A stretch of 64,000 nucleotides of DNA from Heliorestis acidaminivorans (GTDB lineage Bacteria > Bacillota > Desulfitobacteriia > Heliobacteriales > Heliobacteriaceae), in contig NZ_WBXO01000006.1 of NCBI RefSeq assembly GCF_008933955.1, positions 1 through 64,000 on the forward strand, read 5' to 3'. Each line of letters opens with the position of its first letter. The first letter of the stretch is position 1. Made by a program: the position numbers and the translations under genes. The notes under the pieces are model-generated. The model had not been told where the DNA came from. It worked only from the letters and a program-made list of their open reading frames with translations, and did no database searches. Below are positions 35,512 through 46,204 of the stretch, piece by piece.

Positions 35512-36834
35512 TTAAGAAACTATAACTTTACCTTCTATAGCACCATCGCTTCGCAGAGCTTGCAGTTTAACTTTCTGCAATGATCCTCGTAACTTCTCTT
35601 CTTCCATGAAGTTGTCAGGAATAGAAAGATAAACTTTCAAGTAGTTATCGGTGTGGCCAATCCAAAAAGAAGCGGCTTTCTCTTCTAATAGTACTTCTCT
35701 AGTCGATCCAATAAATTTCTCGCTATATTGCATTGTAAGGTTGCGAGAAATCTCACCGATGCGTTGAACTCGCTCTTCTTTAACTTTTTTGGCAATTTGG
35801 TCAGGAAAATTTATTGCTTTGGTGCCTTTTCGAGGTGAGAAGGGAAAAACGTGAATCCCTGCTAAAGGCAAGGTACGACATAATTGTTCTGTCTCTTGAA
35901 AGTCTACTTCTGACTCTCCTGGAAAACCTACAATAAGGTCCGTCGTTATCGATACATTTGGTAGGATTACCATTATCTTCGTGAATATATCAACAAAATC
36001 CTGCCTATTGTATCGTCTTCCCATACTTTTTAGGATTTTATCAGATCCAGATTGCAAAGGAATATGAAAATGGGGGCAAAGCACCTTCTCTGTCATAGCT
36101 TCTAACAAAGAAGGTGTAAATTCTTGAGGTTCAATTGAACCGATACGTAGTCTTTGTAAACCATCTAGGCGACATAGTGCTTTGACTAACTCACCTAGAT
36201 CAGCATCAATATCTGTGCCGTAAGCACCTAAATGAATACCTGTTATTACAATCTCTTGAAAGCCTTCTTGAATAAGACGTTTGGCTTCTTCTAGTACTTT
36301 TACAGGTGACAAGCTTCTTACTGGTCCACGAGCATAAGGAATGATGCAGTAGGTACAGAAAAGATTACATCCATCCTGAATTTTCATGGTTGCACGAGCT
36401 CGTGATATTTCTGCATGGGCAGAAAATTCTTCAAAAACCGTCACAGTTTTAATATCTTCAATAGCACTGACTTGAGACCCTGCTTCTCGATGGGCTTCGA
36501 CAAGATCAACTATTTTTTTACGTTGATCTGTGCCAACAATAACGTCTACCCCTTCGATAGATTGTACTTCTTCAGGTGACACTTGGGCATAGCATCCTGT
36601 TACAACTACCACAGCCTGGGGATTCATTCTGTGAGCTCTGCGAATAATTTGTCTTGACTTGCGATCACTGAGATGGGTTACTGTACATGTATTGATGACA
36701 TAAACATCGGCAGGTTCATCAAAAGAAACAATTTGATAATTACGTCTTTTGAATAGCCCTGATAAGGCATCTGTTTCACCTTGATTTACTTTACAGCCTA
36801 GTGTGTAAAAGGCGACTGTGGACTGCTCTATCAT
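35512..36834 (-). CDS. mtaB: tRNA t6A37 methylthiotransferase MtaB
   Basis: A radical-SAM enzyme (440 residues) that adds a methylthio group to t6A37 of tRNAs reading ANN codons. The N-terminal UPF0004 domain has Cys14, Cys50 and Cys81 for one iron-sulfur cluster. The radical-SAM cluster is CNLFCTYC (Cys156, 160, 163). A C-terminal TRAM domain follows. The ATG at 36834 overlaps the rsmE stop (ATGA). Confidence 0.95.
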   Translation of the reverse strand: MIEQSTVAFYTLGCKVNQGETDALSGLFKRRNYQIVSFDEPADVYVINTCTVTHLSDRKSRQIIRRAHRMNPQAVVVVTGCYAQVSPEEVQSIEGVDVIVGTDQRKKIVDLVEAHREAGSQVSAIEDIKTVTVFEEFSAHAEISRARATMKIQDGCNLFCTYCIIPYARGPVRSLSPVKVLEEAKRLIQEGFQEIVITGIHLGAYGTDIDADLGELVKALCRLDGLQRLRIGSIEPQEFTPSLLEAMTEKVLCPHFHIPLQSGSDKILKSMGRRYNRQDFVDIFTKIMVILPNVSITTDLIVGFPGESEVDFQETEQLCRTLPLAGIHVFPFSPRKGTKAINFPDQIAKKVKEERVQRIGEISRNLTMQYSEKFIGSTREVLLEEKAASFWIGHTDNYLKVYLSIPDNFMEEEKLRGSLQKVKLQALRSDGAIEGKVIVS

Positions 36835-37580
36835 CCCCAATCCCCCAGTTCATAGTTCAATAGCGCTAGGGCAGCTACTGCTGCTGTTTCTGTGCGCAGA
36901 ATTCTTGGTCCTAAACGTACAGAATGAGCAGCACCTTTTTGCAGAGCTACTGTCACTTCTGTTTCTGTTATACCGCCTTCAGGACCGATCAGAAGAGCAA
37001 TTTGAGAAGGTCTGTTAGTAGCTAATTGTTCTACTACTTCCTTCAATCCTTTGCTTTTTTCTTCTTCCCAGGGAATGATTAAGAGCTGTTTATTCCATGA
37101 CTTATCATACCAATGTAGTAGCTTCTGAGGGATCTCTATATGGGGAACAATAGTACGCCAACTTTGTTTAGCAGCTTCACGAGCAATTTTTTGCCATCGA
37201 CCTTGTCGTTCTCTAGCCTTTTTCTCATCTAGATGAACAACCGTCCTCTCTGTAAAAACAGGTGTGATACGGTGCACACCTAGTTCAGTGGCTTTTTGGA
37301 TAATCCAATCCATTTTTTCGCCTTTGGCAATACCCTGAACTAACTCTATTTCAATAGGAGCTTCTCTCATAAATCCTGTAGGAACTAACTGAGACAATAT
37401 AACTTTTGAGGAGCTCTTCTCTACTATGGTTGCCTTGAATTCCTGTCCTTGCCCATCAAAAGCTATTACTTCATCACTTACATTAAGACGAAGCACTTTG
37501 ATAAGGTGGCGACTTTCTTCTTCATCGAGATAGATTAGATCATTTTTGCGTTCGTCGGGGTGAAATAGAAAACGATGCAT
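36831..37580 (-). CDS. rsmE: 16S rRNA (uracil-1498-N3)-methyltransferase RsmE
   Basis: A 249-residue SPOUT-fold methyltransferase that modifies U1498 of 16S rRNA. The PUA-like N-terminus begins MHRFLFHPDE. The SAM-binding knot has LLIGPEGGITE and VRLGPRILRTETA. The ATG at 37580 has GGAGAG upstream, while the longer frame to 37613 lies inside prmA and is rejected. It sits two bases after prmA and overlaps mtaB. Confidence 0.95.
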   Translation of the reverse strand: MHRFLFHPDERKNDLIYLDEEESRHLIKVLRLNVSDEVIAFDGQGQEFKATIVEKSSSKVILSQLVPTGFMREAPIEIELVQGIAKGEKMDWIIQKATELGVHRITPVFTERTVVHLDEKKARERQGRWQKIAREAAKQSWRTIVPHIEIPQKLLHWYDKSWNKQLLIIPWEEEKSKGLKEVVEQLATNRPSQIALLIGPEGGITETEVTVALQKGAAHSVRLGPRILRTETAAVAALALLNYELGDWG

Positions 37581-37582
37581 TT

Positions 37583-38527
37583 TTATTCTCTCCGTGCTAC
37601 AATGGCCGCCCATTCACCATGACTGATCAGTTCTTCTACAATAAAATTATGGTCTGTCAGCTTTTCCACAACTTCGTCAAGACGATGTTGAATAATTCCT
37701 GAAGTGATAAGAAGTTTACCACTCCGAAGAATTTGTTGAGCCTGGGGGAGGAAGCGGATAATTATATCAGCTACTATATTGGCAACGATAATGTCAGGAC
37801 TTTCTTCTTCAACACCTTGGAGAAGATCTTTTTCTTCTACCTTAACAATCGAATCAAGCTCATTCATAGCAACATTTTCTCTAGCAACATTTACAGCAAT
37901 AGGATCATTATCGAAGGCCTTTACGGATGAAGCCCCTAATAAAGCTGCTGTAATAGCTAGCACACCAGACCCTGTGCCTACGTCCATAACTAGCTCATCT
38001 GTATTCAGGTAGTCTTCTAAAGCGCGAATGCACATGACCGTTGTAGGATGGTTTCCAGTTCCAAAGGCCATTCCAGGGTCGATGGAAATAACCAGTTCGT
38101 CATCTTTAGCTTCATAATCTTCCCAAGATGGGCGGATGACTATCCTCTGGCCGACTTTTTCGGGCTTAAAAAAAGCTTTCCAAGCATTTGCCCAGTCTTC
38201 TTCTAAAAGGTCGTTAAAGGTAACAGTGTGTCCAGACCATCCTTCTGTATTTTCTCTAGCTAGTAACTCATGCTGTAGAAGGTTTAGACGCTCGTCAAGG
38301 CGAGAGTCTACAGGTAAGTACGCTTTTAACCGAACCATGCCTGGAGGAACGTCTGGTATTTCCACATCGTAATGGTCCCAACTGTTGCTGGCAATGTAAT
38401 CAGCAATCAGTTGAGGATCTTCAACGACCATGCCTATAGCGCCTACTGATTCGAAGATGTCCGATAAGGCGTCCATGTTGGCCTGCCAGGTCGTAATGGA
38501 TAGTTCTCGCCATTTCAAAGTTGCCAC
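37583..38527 (-). CDS. prmA: ribosomal protein L11 methyltransferase
   Basis: A 314-residue SAM-dependent methyltransferase that trimethylates L11. The substrate-binding N-terminus is followed by a Rossmann domain with DPGMAFGTGNHPTT, DVGTGSGVLAI and the catalytic NIVADIII region. The GTG start has GGGAAGGG upstream. It directly follows dnaJ, a common arrangement in Firmicutes. Confidence 0.95.
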   Translation of the reverse strand: MATLKWRELSITTWQANMDALSDIFESVGAIGMVVEDPQLIADYIASNSWDHYDVEIPDVPPGMVRLKAYLPVDSRLDERLNLLQHELLARENTEGWSGHTVTFNDLLEEDWANAWKAFFKPEKVGQRIVIRPSWEDYEAKDDELVISIDPGMAFGTGNHPTTVMCIRALEDYLNTDELVMDVGTGSGVLAITAALLGASSVKAFDNDPIAVNVARENVAMNELDSIVKVEEKDLLQGVEEESPDIIVANIVADIIIRFLPQAQQILRSGKLLITSGIIQHRLDEVVEKLTDHNFIVEELISHGEWAAIVARRE

Positions 38528-38553
38528 ACCCTTCCCATAGTTGACAGGATCGG

Positions 38554-39675
38554 TTACATAAAGGCGTCTTTCACTTTTTCAAAGAAAGACTTTTCTTTAT
38601 CTGAACTCATATTATCTTTGTTCAATGTACTCCCAAAGTTCCGCAACAGTTCTTTTTGTTTTTCTGTCAGATTGGTAGGTATAGACACTTTTATTTGAAT
38701 TTTTTGATCTCCTCGACCTGTACCACGCAAGCGCTTTAAGCCTTTTCCACGAACACGAATAATAGCTCCATTTTGTGTTCCTTCTGGAACTTTGATGATT
38801 ACTTTGCCATCTAGCGTTGGAACTTCTACTTCATCACCTAGTGACGCTTGCACAACATTAATGGGAACTTGGCAAATGACATCATCTTGCTCGCGATCAA
38901 AGAAAGGATGAGGCTCTACTTCAATGAACACGTAAAGGTCACCAGGTGGGCCACCATTCGTGCCTGCTTCGCCTTCTTGTTGAACACGAATTCGGTTACC
39001 TGTATCAACGCCACCAGGTACGTTTACTTTAATTCTTCTATATTTACGAACTTTACCTTGTCCCGAACAATGTTTGCAAGGGCTATTTATAATTTTGCCT
39101 TCCCCATGGCATGTAGAACAAGCGCTTACTGTTTGTACTTGACCAAGAATGGTCTTTTTTATTGTAGCCATACGCCCTGTTCCCTTACAAGTGGGGCAAG
39201 TTGTTGCTTTTGTGCCTGGTTCAGCGCCGCTTCCATCACATACATCACATGATTCCATGCGCGCAATTTCAACTTCTTTTTCTAGACCAAAAGCAGCTTC
39301 TTCAAAAGAAATGCGTAAGTTGAAGCGAAGGTCAGCACCTCTTTGTGGGCCTCGACGTTGGTTTCCTCCGAAACCTCCACCGAAGAACATATCAAAGATG
39401 TCGCCAAAGCCGCCCATATCAGGTCCCATGTTGCCATAGTCATAGCCGCCGCCTGGTCCCATATGACCAAACTGATCGTATTTAGCACGCTTCTCCGGAT
39501 TAGAGAGAACCTCGTAGGCTTCATTAATCTCTTTGATTTTTACTTCTGCTTCTTCTTTATTAGGATGTACATCAGGATGATACTGCTTTAATAGCTTACG
39601 ATATGCTTTTTTGATTTCTTGTTCTGAGGCATCCTTTCCAATACCAAGGACCTCATAGTAATCGCGCTTGCTCAT
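38554..39675 (-). CDS. dnaJ: chaperone protein DnaJ
   Basis: A 373-residue type I Hsp40. The J-domain (1-70) has the HPD motif that stimulates DnaK. A Gly/Phe-rich linker (about 70-105) and the zinc region with four CxxCxGxG repeats (CDVCDGSG, CPTCKGTG, CSTCHGEG, CKHCSGQG) follow, then two substrate-binding beta domains. All zinc ligands are present. It is the last chaperone of the HrcA-controlled operon. Confidence 0.97.
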   Translation of the reverse strand: MSKRDYYEVLGIGKDASEQEIKKAYRKLLKQYHPDVHPNKEEAEVKIKEINEAYEVLSNPEKRAKYDQFGHMGPGGGYDYGNMGPDMGGFGDIFDMFFGGGFGGNQRRGPQRGADLRFNLRISFEEAAFGLEKEVEIARMESCDVCDGSGAEPGTKATTCPTCKGTGRMATIKKTILGQVQTVSACSTCHGEGKIINSPCKHCSGQGKVRKYRRIKVNVPGGVDTGNRIRVQQEGEAGTNGGPPGDLYVFIEVEPHPFFDREQDDVICQVPINVVQASLGDEVEVPTLDGKVIIKVPEGTQNGAIIRVRGKGLKRLRGTGRGDQKIQIKVSIPTNLTEKQKELLRNFGSTLNKDNMSSDKEKSFFEKVKDAFM

Positions 39676-39744
39676 CTTGCCCCTCCCTCCAATAAAAGCG
39701 TTGACAGGGAGGCCCTTGTAGTGCCTCCCCGATCATGCTAAACC

Positions 39745-41583
39745 TTACGATTCCTTCTTTTTGTCCTCATCAACAACAGTATACTCTGCGTCAACCACGT
39801 TAGGATCTTGTGGTTCTGGTTCTGCTTCTGTTTGTTGTTGACCTGCAGGTCCAGTTTGCTGATACATTTTGGTAGTGAGCTCGTAGAGTACTACTGTCAA
39901 AGCTTCTGTCTTGTTCTTAATGTCTTCAGAGTCTTCACCAGTTAAGGCTTCTTTCAGTTCTTCTTTAGCTTTATTTACTTTTTCTACTTCTGTTGCCTCT
40001 GCCTTTTCTCCAAGTTCACTAATTGTTTTTTCGGTCTGATAGACTAAAGAGTCAGCGCGGTTACGAATCTCTACTTGTTCTTGTAGCTTACGATCTTCTT
40101 CTGCATGAAGTTCCGCATCCTTGACCATCTGATCAATTTCATCTTTGCCTAAGCCTGTAGATGCAGTAATCGTAATCTTCTGTTCGTTGCCTGAGGCCAT
40201 GTCTTTCGCACTGACGTTAACAATACCATTTACGTCAATATCAAACTTAACTTCTACTTGAGGAATACCGCGAGGCGCTGGTGGAATTCCGGTCAAGTGA
40301 AAACGACCTAGCGTTTTGTTTTGAGCTGCAAATTTTCTTTCCCCTTGTAGGACGTGAACTTCTACAGAAGTTTGATTGTCTGCCGCTGTGGTGAATATTT
40401 CGCTTTTGGAGGAAGGAATGCGTGTATTTCTTTCAATAAGTACGGTACAAACACCACCAAGTGTTTCGATACCTAAGGATAGAGGCGCTACATCAGCTAA
40501 AATAATACCTTTTACTTCACCGCCAATGACACCGCCTTGAATGGCCGCGCCCATGGCTACAACTTCATCGGGGTTGATGCCTTGGAAAGCATCTTTGCCA
40601 AATTGCTTGCGAATAGCTTCTTTGACAGCAGGTATTCTAGTTGAACCACCTACAAGAATAATTTTGTCAATTTTGTTAGGCTCTAGGTTAGCATCAGAGA
40701 GAGCTTGACGGGTTGGAATCATCGTTTTTTCTACTAGATCAGCCGTTAATTCGTCAAACTTAGCTCTTGTTAAAGTCATTTCCAAGTGTTCTGCACCACT
40801 AGCTGTGGCTGTAATAAAGGGAAGATTAATATTTGCAGAAAGAACTGTTGAAAGTTCTTTTTTGGCATTTTCGGCCGCTTCTTTGAGGCGCTGTACTGCC
40901 ATTTTATCTTTAGTTAAGTCAATGCCTTTTTCCTTCTGGAATTCTTTAACCATCCAATCAATGATGCGATCGTCAAAGTCATCTCCACCTAGCTTGTTGT
41001 TGCCAGAGGTGGATTTTACTTCGAATACGCCTTCTCCAAGCTCTAAGATGGATACGTCGAAAGTACCGCCACCTAAGTCATAGACAAGAATAGTTTGATC
41101 TTCTTCTTTGTCGATACCATAGGCGAGAGCGGCCGCTGTAGGTTCGTTAATAATGCGCATTACTTCTAAGCCAGCAATTTTACCTGCATCTTTTGTTGCT
41201 TGACGTTGTGAGTCTGTAAAATAAGCAGGAACAGTAATGACGGCTTTAGTAACTGTTTCACCTAGATAAGCTTCAGCATCTGCTTTTAACTTTTGCAAAA
41301 TCATCGCAGAAATTTGTTGAGGTGTGTAATTCTTATCACCAATCGTTACTTTGTAGTCTGTACCCATATGTCTTTTGATAGAGGCAATAGTTCCATCAGG
41401 ATTTGTGATGGCCTGACGTTTTGCGACTTGACCTACAAGACGTTCGCCATTTTTGGCAAATCCAACTACAGATGGAGTTGTACGTGCACCTTCTTTGTTG
41501 GCGATAACAACAGATTCGCCGCCTTCCATAACAGCCACGCAAGAGTTAGTTGTACCTAAATCAATTCCAATAATCTTACTCAT
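39745..41583 (-). CDS. dnaK: chaperone protein DnaK (Hsp70)
   Basis: A 612-residue Hsp70. The ATPase half carries [27 protein letters not shown] and [12 protein letters not shown]. The linker [13 protein letters not shown] leads to the peptide-binding domain and helical lid, and the protein ends in a Gln/Glu-rich acidic tail. Its length and sequence are normal. It lies between grpE and dnaJ, 40 bases after grpE. Confidence 0.98.
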   Translation of the reverse strand: MSKIIGIDLGTTNSCVAVMEGGESVVIANKEGARTTPSVVGFAKNGERLVGQVAKRQAITNPDGTIASIKRHMGTDYKVTIGDKNYTPQQISAMILQKLKADAEAYLGETVTKAVITVPAYFTDSQRQATKDAGKIAGLEVMRIINEPTAAALAYGIDKEEDQTILVYDLGGGTFDVSILELGEGVFEVKSTSGNNKLGGDDFDDRIIDWMVKEFQKEKGIDLTKDKMAVQRLKEAAENAKKELSTVLSANINLPFITATASGAEHLEMTLTRAKFDELTADLVEKTMIPTRQALSDANLEPNKIDKIILVGGSTRIPAVKEAIRKQFGKDAFQGINPDEVVAMGAAIQGGVIGGEVKGIILADVAPLSLGIETLGGVCTVLIERNTRIPSSKSEIFTTAADNQTSVEVHVLQGERKFAAQNKTLGRFHLTGIPPAPRGIPQVEVKFDIDVNGIVNVSAKDMASGNEQKITITASTGLGKDEIDQMVKDAELHAEEDRKLQEQVEIRNRADSLVYQTEKTISELGEKAEATEVEKVNKAKEELKEALTGEDSEDIKNKTEALTVVLYELTTKMYQQTGPAGQQQTEAEPEPQDPNVVDAEYTVVDEDKKKES

Positions 41584-41623
41584 TATCCATGAAACCTCCG
41601 TATTTTTTAGGTAAATTAAGTAT

Positions 41624-42265
41624 TTATCCTTGAGCTACCTTTACCATAGCAGGACGTATGACTTTATTTTTCAGAAGATATCCTTTTTGGAGCTCATCCA
41701 TAACCACACCGTCAGAGAATTCTTCTGTTGAAGGACCGTACATGACTGCTTCGTGGTAATTAGGATCAAAAGGTTGGCCAACAGCATTCATTAGCTCTAA
41801 GCCTTCTTTGGTTAATTGGTCCATGAGTTGCCGATAAATCATCTCAATACCGGACAATAAATTGCTGTTTATTTCCCCATCCATAGCTTGTAAGGCTCGT
41901 TGAAAATTATCTAATACAGGTAGTAAGTTAGTCACTAAGCCTTCGGTAGCATAAGAAGATAATTCTTCTTTTTCTTTAGCTGTTCTACGCTTGAAATTAT
42001 CAAAATCAGCTCGCAAGCGATTGTAGCGTTGTTCCCATTCTTGAATTTCTTTTTGGCTTTCCTCTAATTCAGCTTTTGTCTTGGCTACTTCTTCTAAAAA
42101 AGCAGTCAAACGCTTGGCCGCTTCTTCAGATCCTCCATCTTGTTCTTCATGCTGTGCCTCTTGACCTCTATCTTCTTCCATCGTTGCTTCAAAGCTTTCG
42201 GTTTCAGAAATAGCGTCTAGTACTTCTTGCTTATCTGATTGTTCTACATTTTTTTCTTGGCTCAC
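41624..42265 (-). CDS. grpE: nucleotide exchange factor GrpE
   Basis: A 213-residue DnaK cochaperone. An acidic N-terminal tail (about 1-50) precedes a long coiled-coil helix and the C-terminal beta domain ([27 protein letters not shown]). The GTG at 42265 overlaps the chaperonin stop (GTGA) and has GGAGG at seven bases, better than the TTG one codon upstream. Translational coupling to the chaperonin gene is likely. Confidence 0.95.
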   Translation of the reverse strand: MSQEKNVEQSDKQEVLDAISETESFEATMEEDRGQEAQHEEQDGGSEEAAKRLTAFLEEVAKTKAELEESQKEIQEWEQRYNRLRADFDNFKRRTAKEKEELSSYATEGLVTNLLPVLDNFQRALQAMDGEINSNLLSGIEMIYRQLMDQLTKEGLELMNAVGQPFDPNYHEAVMYGPSTEEFSDGVVMDELQKGYLLKNKVIRPAMVKVAQG

Positions 42266-43824
42266 CAATTGCCCTCCCCTGCTTCTCCTTTTCGATCTTC
42301 ACGCTTTTTGATAATTGTATCAATGCGTAAAATCGCTTCTGCCACTTCTCCAGCAGCTTTCAAGGCATGAACCTTTACTAGGACTGGATCGATAACACCT
42401 ATTTCCCACATATCCGTTACTTCGCCATTGTCGCAATTGATGGAAAGACTATCACTGTTGTTCTCCATTTGTGCGGCAATGACGTCACCTAGTTTTTCTA
42501 AAGGATTAAAACCTGCATTAGACACAATCTGCGAAAAAGGTCTCTTCAGTGCAGATACTACACAATCTAGACCATAAGCAGACATTCCTCGCATTTCTCG
42601 TCTTAGTTCTTCTACTTGTCTCGCTACACTGAGCTCTATAGCGCCACCACCAGGAACAAGACCAGCTTTAACGGCCGCTTGCACTGCCGAAGCAGAGTCT
42701 TTAGCAATTCTTTCTCTTTCACCAACTACTTCTTCCGTAGCGGCTCCAACTAGAACGGTAGCAACAGGCTTCCCTTTGCCCATTAAAAGTCGAATCTGTT
42801 CTAACTTCTCATCGACAATTACTTTTCCGCAGACGCCTAAATAGCGCTTTAGATCGGCTGGGTCTTTTTTCAGTCCTGTTCTTTTAATCGCTCGAGCACC
42901 GGTGTGTTCGGCTACTTTCTTTAACTCTTTGTTAGATACTCTTTGTACGACTAAAATGCCGGCGTCACCAAGCATTTCTTCGGCAATAGCTTCTACACCT
43001 CGATCGACTAACACAACCTGAACTTTAAGCTCTATAATCTTACGGATATTCTCAATGAATTCTTGTTGTGTTTGGCGATACCAGGCAAATCCTGCTTCTG
43101 TGCTTAAAGCTTCTTCACCTAACTCTTCAGGTTCTAAAGCATCATCGACAATCAATATAGCAGTTTCGTCAAGCTTCCGAGGCATATCTTCGTTCATCGG
43201 TAATTTATTGACAATAACACCAGAGAAAACTTGATTTTCCGCGTTTTCTTGCGCTTTTACGGCGTCAGAAAGCTTGAAATTATGTTCTTTTAGTTTCTCT
43301 TCTCCAATTAATCTTGCCGCTTCGATGATAAGCTCAGCAATATCAAGATGCTCTCGACCAGCTACTAGGGCTACTTTTTCTAACATAGGATCATGTAGAC
43401 TCTCTATGGGACGAGCACTTTGATAAAACAAATCAATAGCGTTTTTTACGCCACCTTTGAGTCCTTCAATTACCCTAGATACAGGTACGCCTTTGCTAAC
43501 TTGGTTGACACCTTCTGCTACTAGACTACCGGCTAAGACTGTTGCTGTAGTAGTACCATCACCAATCTCATCTTGCTGTGCTCTTGCCGTCTTAATTAAC
43601 ATGCGAGCGGCCGGATGATTTACTTCCATCATTTGCAGAATAGTTACACCGTCGTTAGTAATAACTACATCGCCAAACTTATCTACTAACATAGTGTCTA
43701 GACCTTTAGGGCCTAAAGTACCTTCTACAGCCGATGTAATAGCACGAATAGCATTTGAATTAGTGATTAAGGCTGTCAAACGTTCATCTACATCTGCATT
43801 GTTACTTACTTGCTTAACACTCAA
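42262..43824 (-). CDS. group III (archaeal-like) chaperonin
   Basis: A 520-residue chaperonin of the thermosome/CCT type, not GroEL. Diagnostic motifs are [14 protein letters not shown] (about 33-46), [13 protein letters not shown] (about 51-63), [12 protein letters not shown] (about 88-99) and [14 protein letters not shown] near residue 395. Group III chaperonins were described in Carboxydothermus and relatives in this position. They form a closed ring without a GroES partner. The TTG at 43824 is chosen because GGAGG lies eight bases upstream; a TTG at 43866 has no site. It ends with a four-base overlap with grpE, placing it firmly in the stress operon. Confidence 0.93.
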   Translation of the reverse strand: MSVKQVSNNADVDERLTALITNSNAIRAITSAVEGTLGPKGLDTMLVDKFGDVVITNDGVTILQMMEVNHPAARMLIKTARAQQDEIGDGTTTATVLAGSLVAEGVNQVSKGVPVSRVIEGLKGGVKNAIDLFYQSARPIESLHDPMLEKVALVAGREHLDIAELIIEAARLIGEEKLKEHNFKLSDAVKAQENAENQVFSGVIVNKLPMNEDMPRKLDETAILIVDDALEPEELGEEALSTEAGFAWYRQTQQEFIENIRKIIELKVQVVLVDRGVEAIAEEMLGDAGILVVQRVSNKELKKVAEHTGARAIKRTGLKKDPADLKRYLGVCGKVIVDEKLEQIRLLMGKGKPVATVLVGAATEEVVGERERIAKDSASAVQAAVKAGLVPGGGAIELSVARQVEELRREMRGMSAYGLDCVVSALKRPFSQIVSNAGFNPLEKLGDVIAAQMENNSDSLSINCDNGEVTDMWEIGVIDPVLVKVHALKAAGEVAEAILRIDTIIKKREDRKGEAGEGNW

Positions 43825-43904
43825 AGAAACTTCCTCCAAGATCGACAACGCTTGATTGGCAGGCAAATAGGGACTTTTTGCAAAGCCCCTATTTTTTAAA
43901 GCAA

Positions 43905-44936
43905 TCAGCGCCGAAAATATTTTCTCAATACAAGCGACAATTGATCTGTTAGGGTTTCAACAGCCGCCATAGCTTTTGAGTACTCCATTCTTGTAGGACC
44001 AATCAATCCAATGACACCTAGGGTTTCGCCATCTACCTGATAAGTTGCTGTAATCATGCTACAATTGCGAAAGCCTTGGTGATCGTTTTCTAGACCTATC
44101 TTTACATTGATTCCATGCTTTGAAGTCTCATTCAGAATATGGCGTACCGTATTCTGTTCTTGTAGTATACCCAAAAGTGTTTGGATTTTTTCTACATCCT
44201 TGAACTCTGGTTGCTTAAAAATGTTGAGTGTACCACTTAGATAGACCCTTTCTTGCCCTTCAGCTTTCAATGCTTCATCAATGACCTCGAGAGCCTGGCT
44301 CAGTACTTGCTCTTCTTTTTTTAATTTTTCGGCAAGCTCTCTAAAGAGAGCCATGCGTACTTTATCAAGGGATAAACCCATTAGACTGCGATTAATAAAG
44401 CGAGCTACTTTCTTCAAATCAGTTGCTGATAAGAATTCTGGTATGTCAAGAATCTTACTTTCAACAATTCCCGCTGATGTAATGACTACCGCAACAGCTT
44501 TGTTAGGTTGTATGGGAATCAACTGCATTTGTCGAAAAGTTGTTTTGCCCACCTCTGGGCTAAGTACAACAGCTGTGTAATTGGTCATCTGCGACAACAA
44601 GTCTGTTGCCTGTTGCATGAGCATATTCACTTCTAAGTGATCATGTAGCGACTCTCTAACTACAATTAGTTCTGAATCGTTAAGCTGTTCGCGCTCCATC
44701 AAACAATCGACGAAGTAACGATAGCCACCATCCGATGGTATCCTACCTGCTGAAGTATAAGGCTGTTCAATAAAGCCCAGTTCTTCTAAGTCGGACATCT
44801 CATTACGAATCGTCGCAGGGCTTACACCGAGATTATACTTACGAGCTATTGTTCGGGAGCCAACTGGTTCAGCTGTGGAAACATAGTCACGGATGATGGC
44901 AGATAATACTTTTTGTTTTCTTTCATCCATCTGCAT
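43905..44936 (-). CDS. hrcA: heat-inducible transcription repressor HrcA
   Basis: A 343-residue repressor that binds CIRCE and releases it on heat stress. The N-terminal winged helix ([25 protein letters not shown] with [16 protein letters not shown]) is intact, followed by a GAF-like dimerisation domain. ATG at 44936 lies nine bases after GGGAGG. It is the first gene of the operon and is itself downstream of a CIRCE site, so it is autoregulated. Confidence 0.97.
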   Translation of the reverse strand: MQMDERKQKVLSAIIRDYVSTAEPVGSRTIARKYNLGVSPATIRNEMSDLEELGFIEQPYTSAGRIPSDGGYRYFVDCLMEREQLNDSELIVVRESLHDHLEVNMLMQQATDLLSQMTNYTAVVLSPEVGKTTFRQMQLIPIQPNKAVAVVITSAGIVESKILDIPEFLSATDLKKVARFINRSLMGLSLDKVRMALFRELAEKLKKEEQVLSQALEVIDEALKAEGQERVYLSGTLNIFKQPEFKDVEKIQTLLGILQEQNTVRHILNETSKHGINVKIGLENDHQGFRNCSMITATYQVDGETLGVIGLIGPTRMEYSKAMAAVETLTDQLSLVLRKYFRR

Positions 44937-44955
44937 TCCCAACAACCTCCCGTTG

Positions 44956-44982
44956 TTAGCACTCTTAGATAATGAGTGCTAA
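44956..44982. promoter_or_regulatory. CIRCE operator
   Basis: TTAGCACTC-N9-GAGTGCTAA, a perfect match to the CIRCE inverted repeat bound by HrcA. It lies between the operon promoter and hrcA, so it controls the whole hrcA-chaperonin-grpE-dnaK-dnaJ unit. Confidence 0.98.
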
Positions 44983-44996
44983 CGTTCTTTAGATAA

Positions 44997-45025
44997 AAAA
45001 TACCATTGTAAAAAAGTCTTGTCAA
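44997..45025 (-). promoter_or_regulatory. heat-shock operon promoter
   Basis: TTGACA (45025-45020) and TATTTT (45002-44997) are separated by 17 bases. The start near 44990 puts CIRCE just downstream. The -35 lies immediately after the hemW stop codon. Confidence 0.8.
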
Positions 45026-45031
45026 TACCAC

Positions 45032-46192
45032 TTAAAGCAGATAGCGCTTCATAACCTCATTTGATAACAGGTAGCTAGCAGGGCGTAAAGTAATGCGATG
45101 ATCTTTATAATCAAGCCAGCCTTGTAAGGAGAATTCTCTAGAAATCTTCTTCCAAAAAGCCATAATGTCTGCAGGTACTTCGTATTCTCGTTCTAACTGC
45201 TGTAAATCAACACCTTCTTGATGACGAAGTCCGAGAAAGAGAACTTCTTCAGCGCCTTCTATTGGGCTAAGCTGTTCTTCTTCTGCTTTGGGAACTTGGA
45301 AGCCTTTCTGTAGAGCTTCCATATATGCTCTACTGTCTTTAATCCAAGTCCAGCGATGCAAGCCTTTCATAGACACAGCGCCACTTCCAAAGCCAAGGTA
45401 ATCGCCTCGTCTCCAATAGTTTATATTATGGCGACATTCGAAGCCAGGTAAAGCAAAGTTAGAAAGTTCGTACTGTTGAAAGCCCTTTTCTTGCAGTAAT
45501 GCTACAGCTTTTTCGTACATAGCAACTTCTTCATCCTCAGAGAGAAGGTTAAAGGAACCTTGAGATAACTTCTGAGCCAAAACTGTATGATCTTCTATTT
45601 TCAAGTTATACAGAGAAAGATGCTTTGGTTTCAATTGCAAAGCCTTTTCTAAGGTAAAAAGCCAATCCTCCAAAGTCTGACCAGGTATTCCATAGATGAA
45701 ATCAAAAGAAATATTAGTAAGTCCACTGTGTCTTGCTGACTGAACAACTTTATCTACATCTTCAGGAGTATGGTTGCGTCCTAGAAAGTCTAGGTTCGAT
45801 TGTTGAAAAGCTTGTACACCCATAGAGAGACGATTACAACCCTGCTCCACCCACTGATACATTTCTGCATCCGTTAAAGTACCGGGGTTAGCTTCTATCG
45901 TTACTTCAAAATTTTGAGGTATTTCAAAGTAGGTGCGTAAAAGCGCCATTATCTGTCTTAAAAACAGTGGTGACATCAGAGATGGCGTCCCTCCACCTAG
46001 AAATAACGTAGCAGGTGGACCAGTCTTATCAAAACTTGATTGACTAAAAAACTCCCTCATGTGCATTAAAATTGCTTGTCCATACTGTTCTCTCACCGTT
46101 GCTGTGGAAAGATGTGAGTAAAAGTCACAGTAATAACACTTACTCTGACAAAAAGGAATATGCACATAGAGACCCCAATCTGTTTTCATCAT
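45032..46192 (-). CDS. hemW: radical SAM heme chaperone HemW
   Basis: A 386-residue radical-SAM protein related to coproporphyrinogen dehydrogenase HemN. The cluster motif HIPFCQSKCYYCDFYS has Cys15, Cys19 and Cys22. It also shows LFLGGGTPSLM and EANPGT. The shortened N-terminus with the YCDF pattern marks HemW, which delivers heme rather than making it. It lies between lepA and hrcA, as in other Firmicutes. Confidence 0.93.
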   Translation of the reverse strand: MMKTDWGLYVHIPFCQSKCYYCDFYSHLSTATVREQYGQAILMHMREFFSQSSFDKTGPPATLFLGGGTPSLMSPLFLRQIMALLRTYFEIPQNFEVTIEANPGTLTDAEMYQWVEQGCNRLSMGVQAFQQSNLDFLGRNHTPEDVDKVVQSARHSGLTNISFDFIYGIPGQTLEDWLFTLEKALQLKPKHLSLYNLKIEDHTVLAQKLSQGSFNLLSEDEEVAMYEKAVALLQEKGFQQYELSNFALPGFECRHNINYWRRGDYLGFGSGAVSMKGLHRWTWIKDSRAYMEALQKGFQVPKAEEEQLSPIEGAEEVLFLGLRHQEGVDLQQLEREYEVPADIMAFWKKISREFSLQGWLDYKDHRITLRPASYLLSNEVMKRYLL

Positions 46193-46204
46193 GAACAGAC
46201 CTGT

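Noticed and set aside
38848-39252. 134-residue open frame antisense to dnaJ
   Set aside because: It mirrors the Cys/Gly repeats of the DnaJ zinc region and has no ribosome site.
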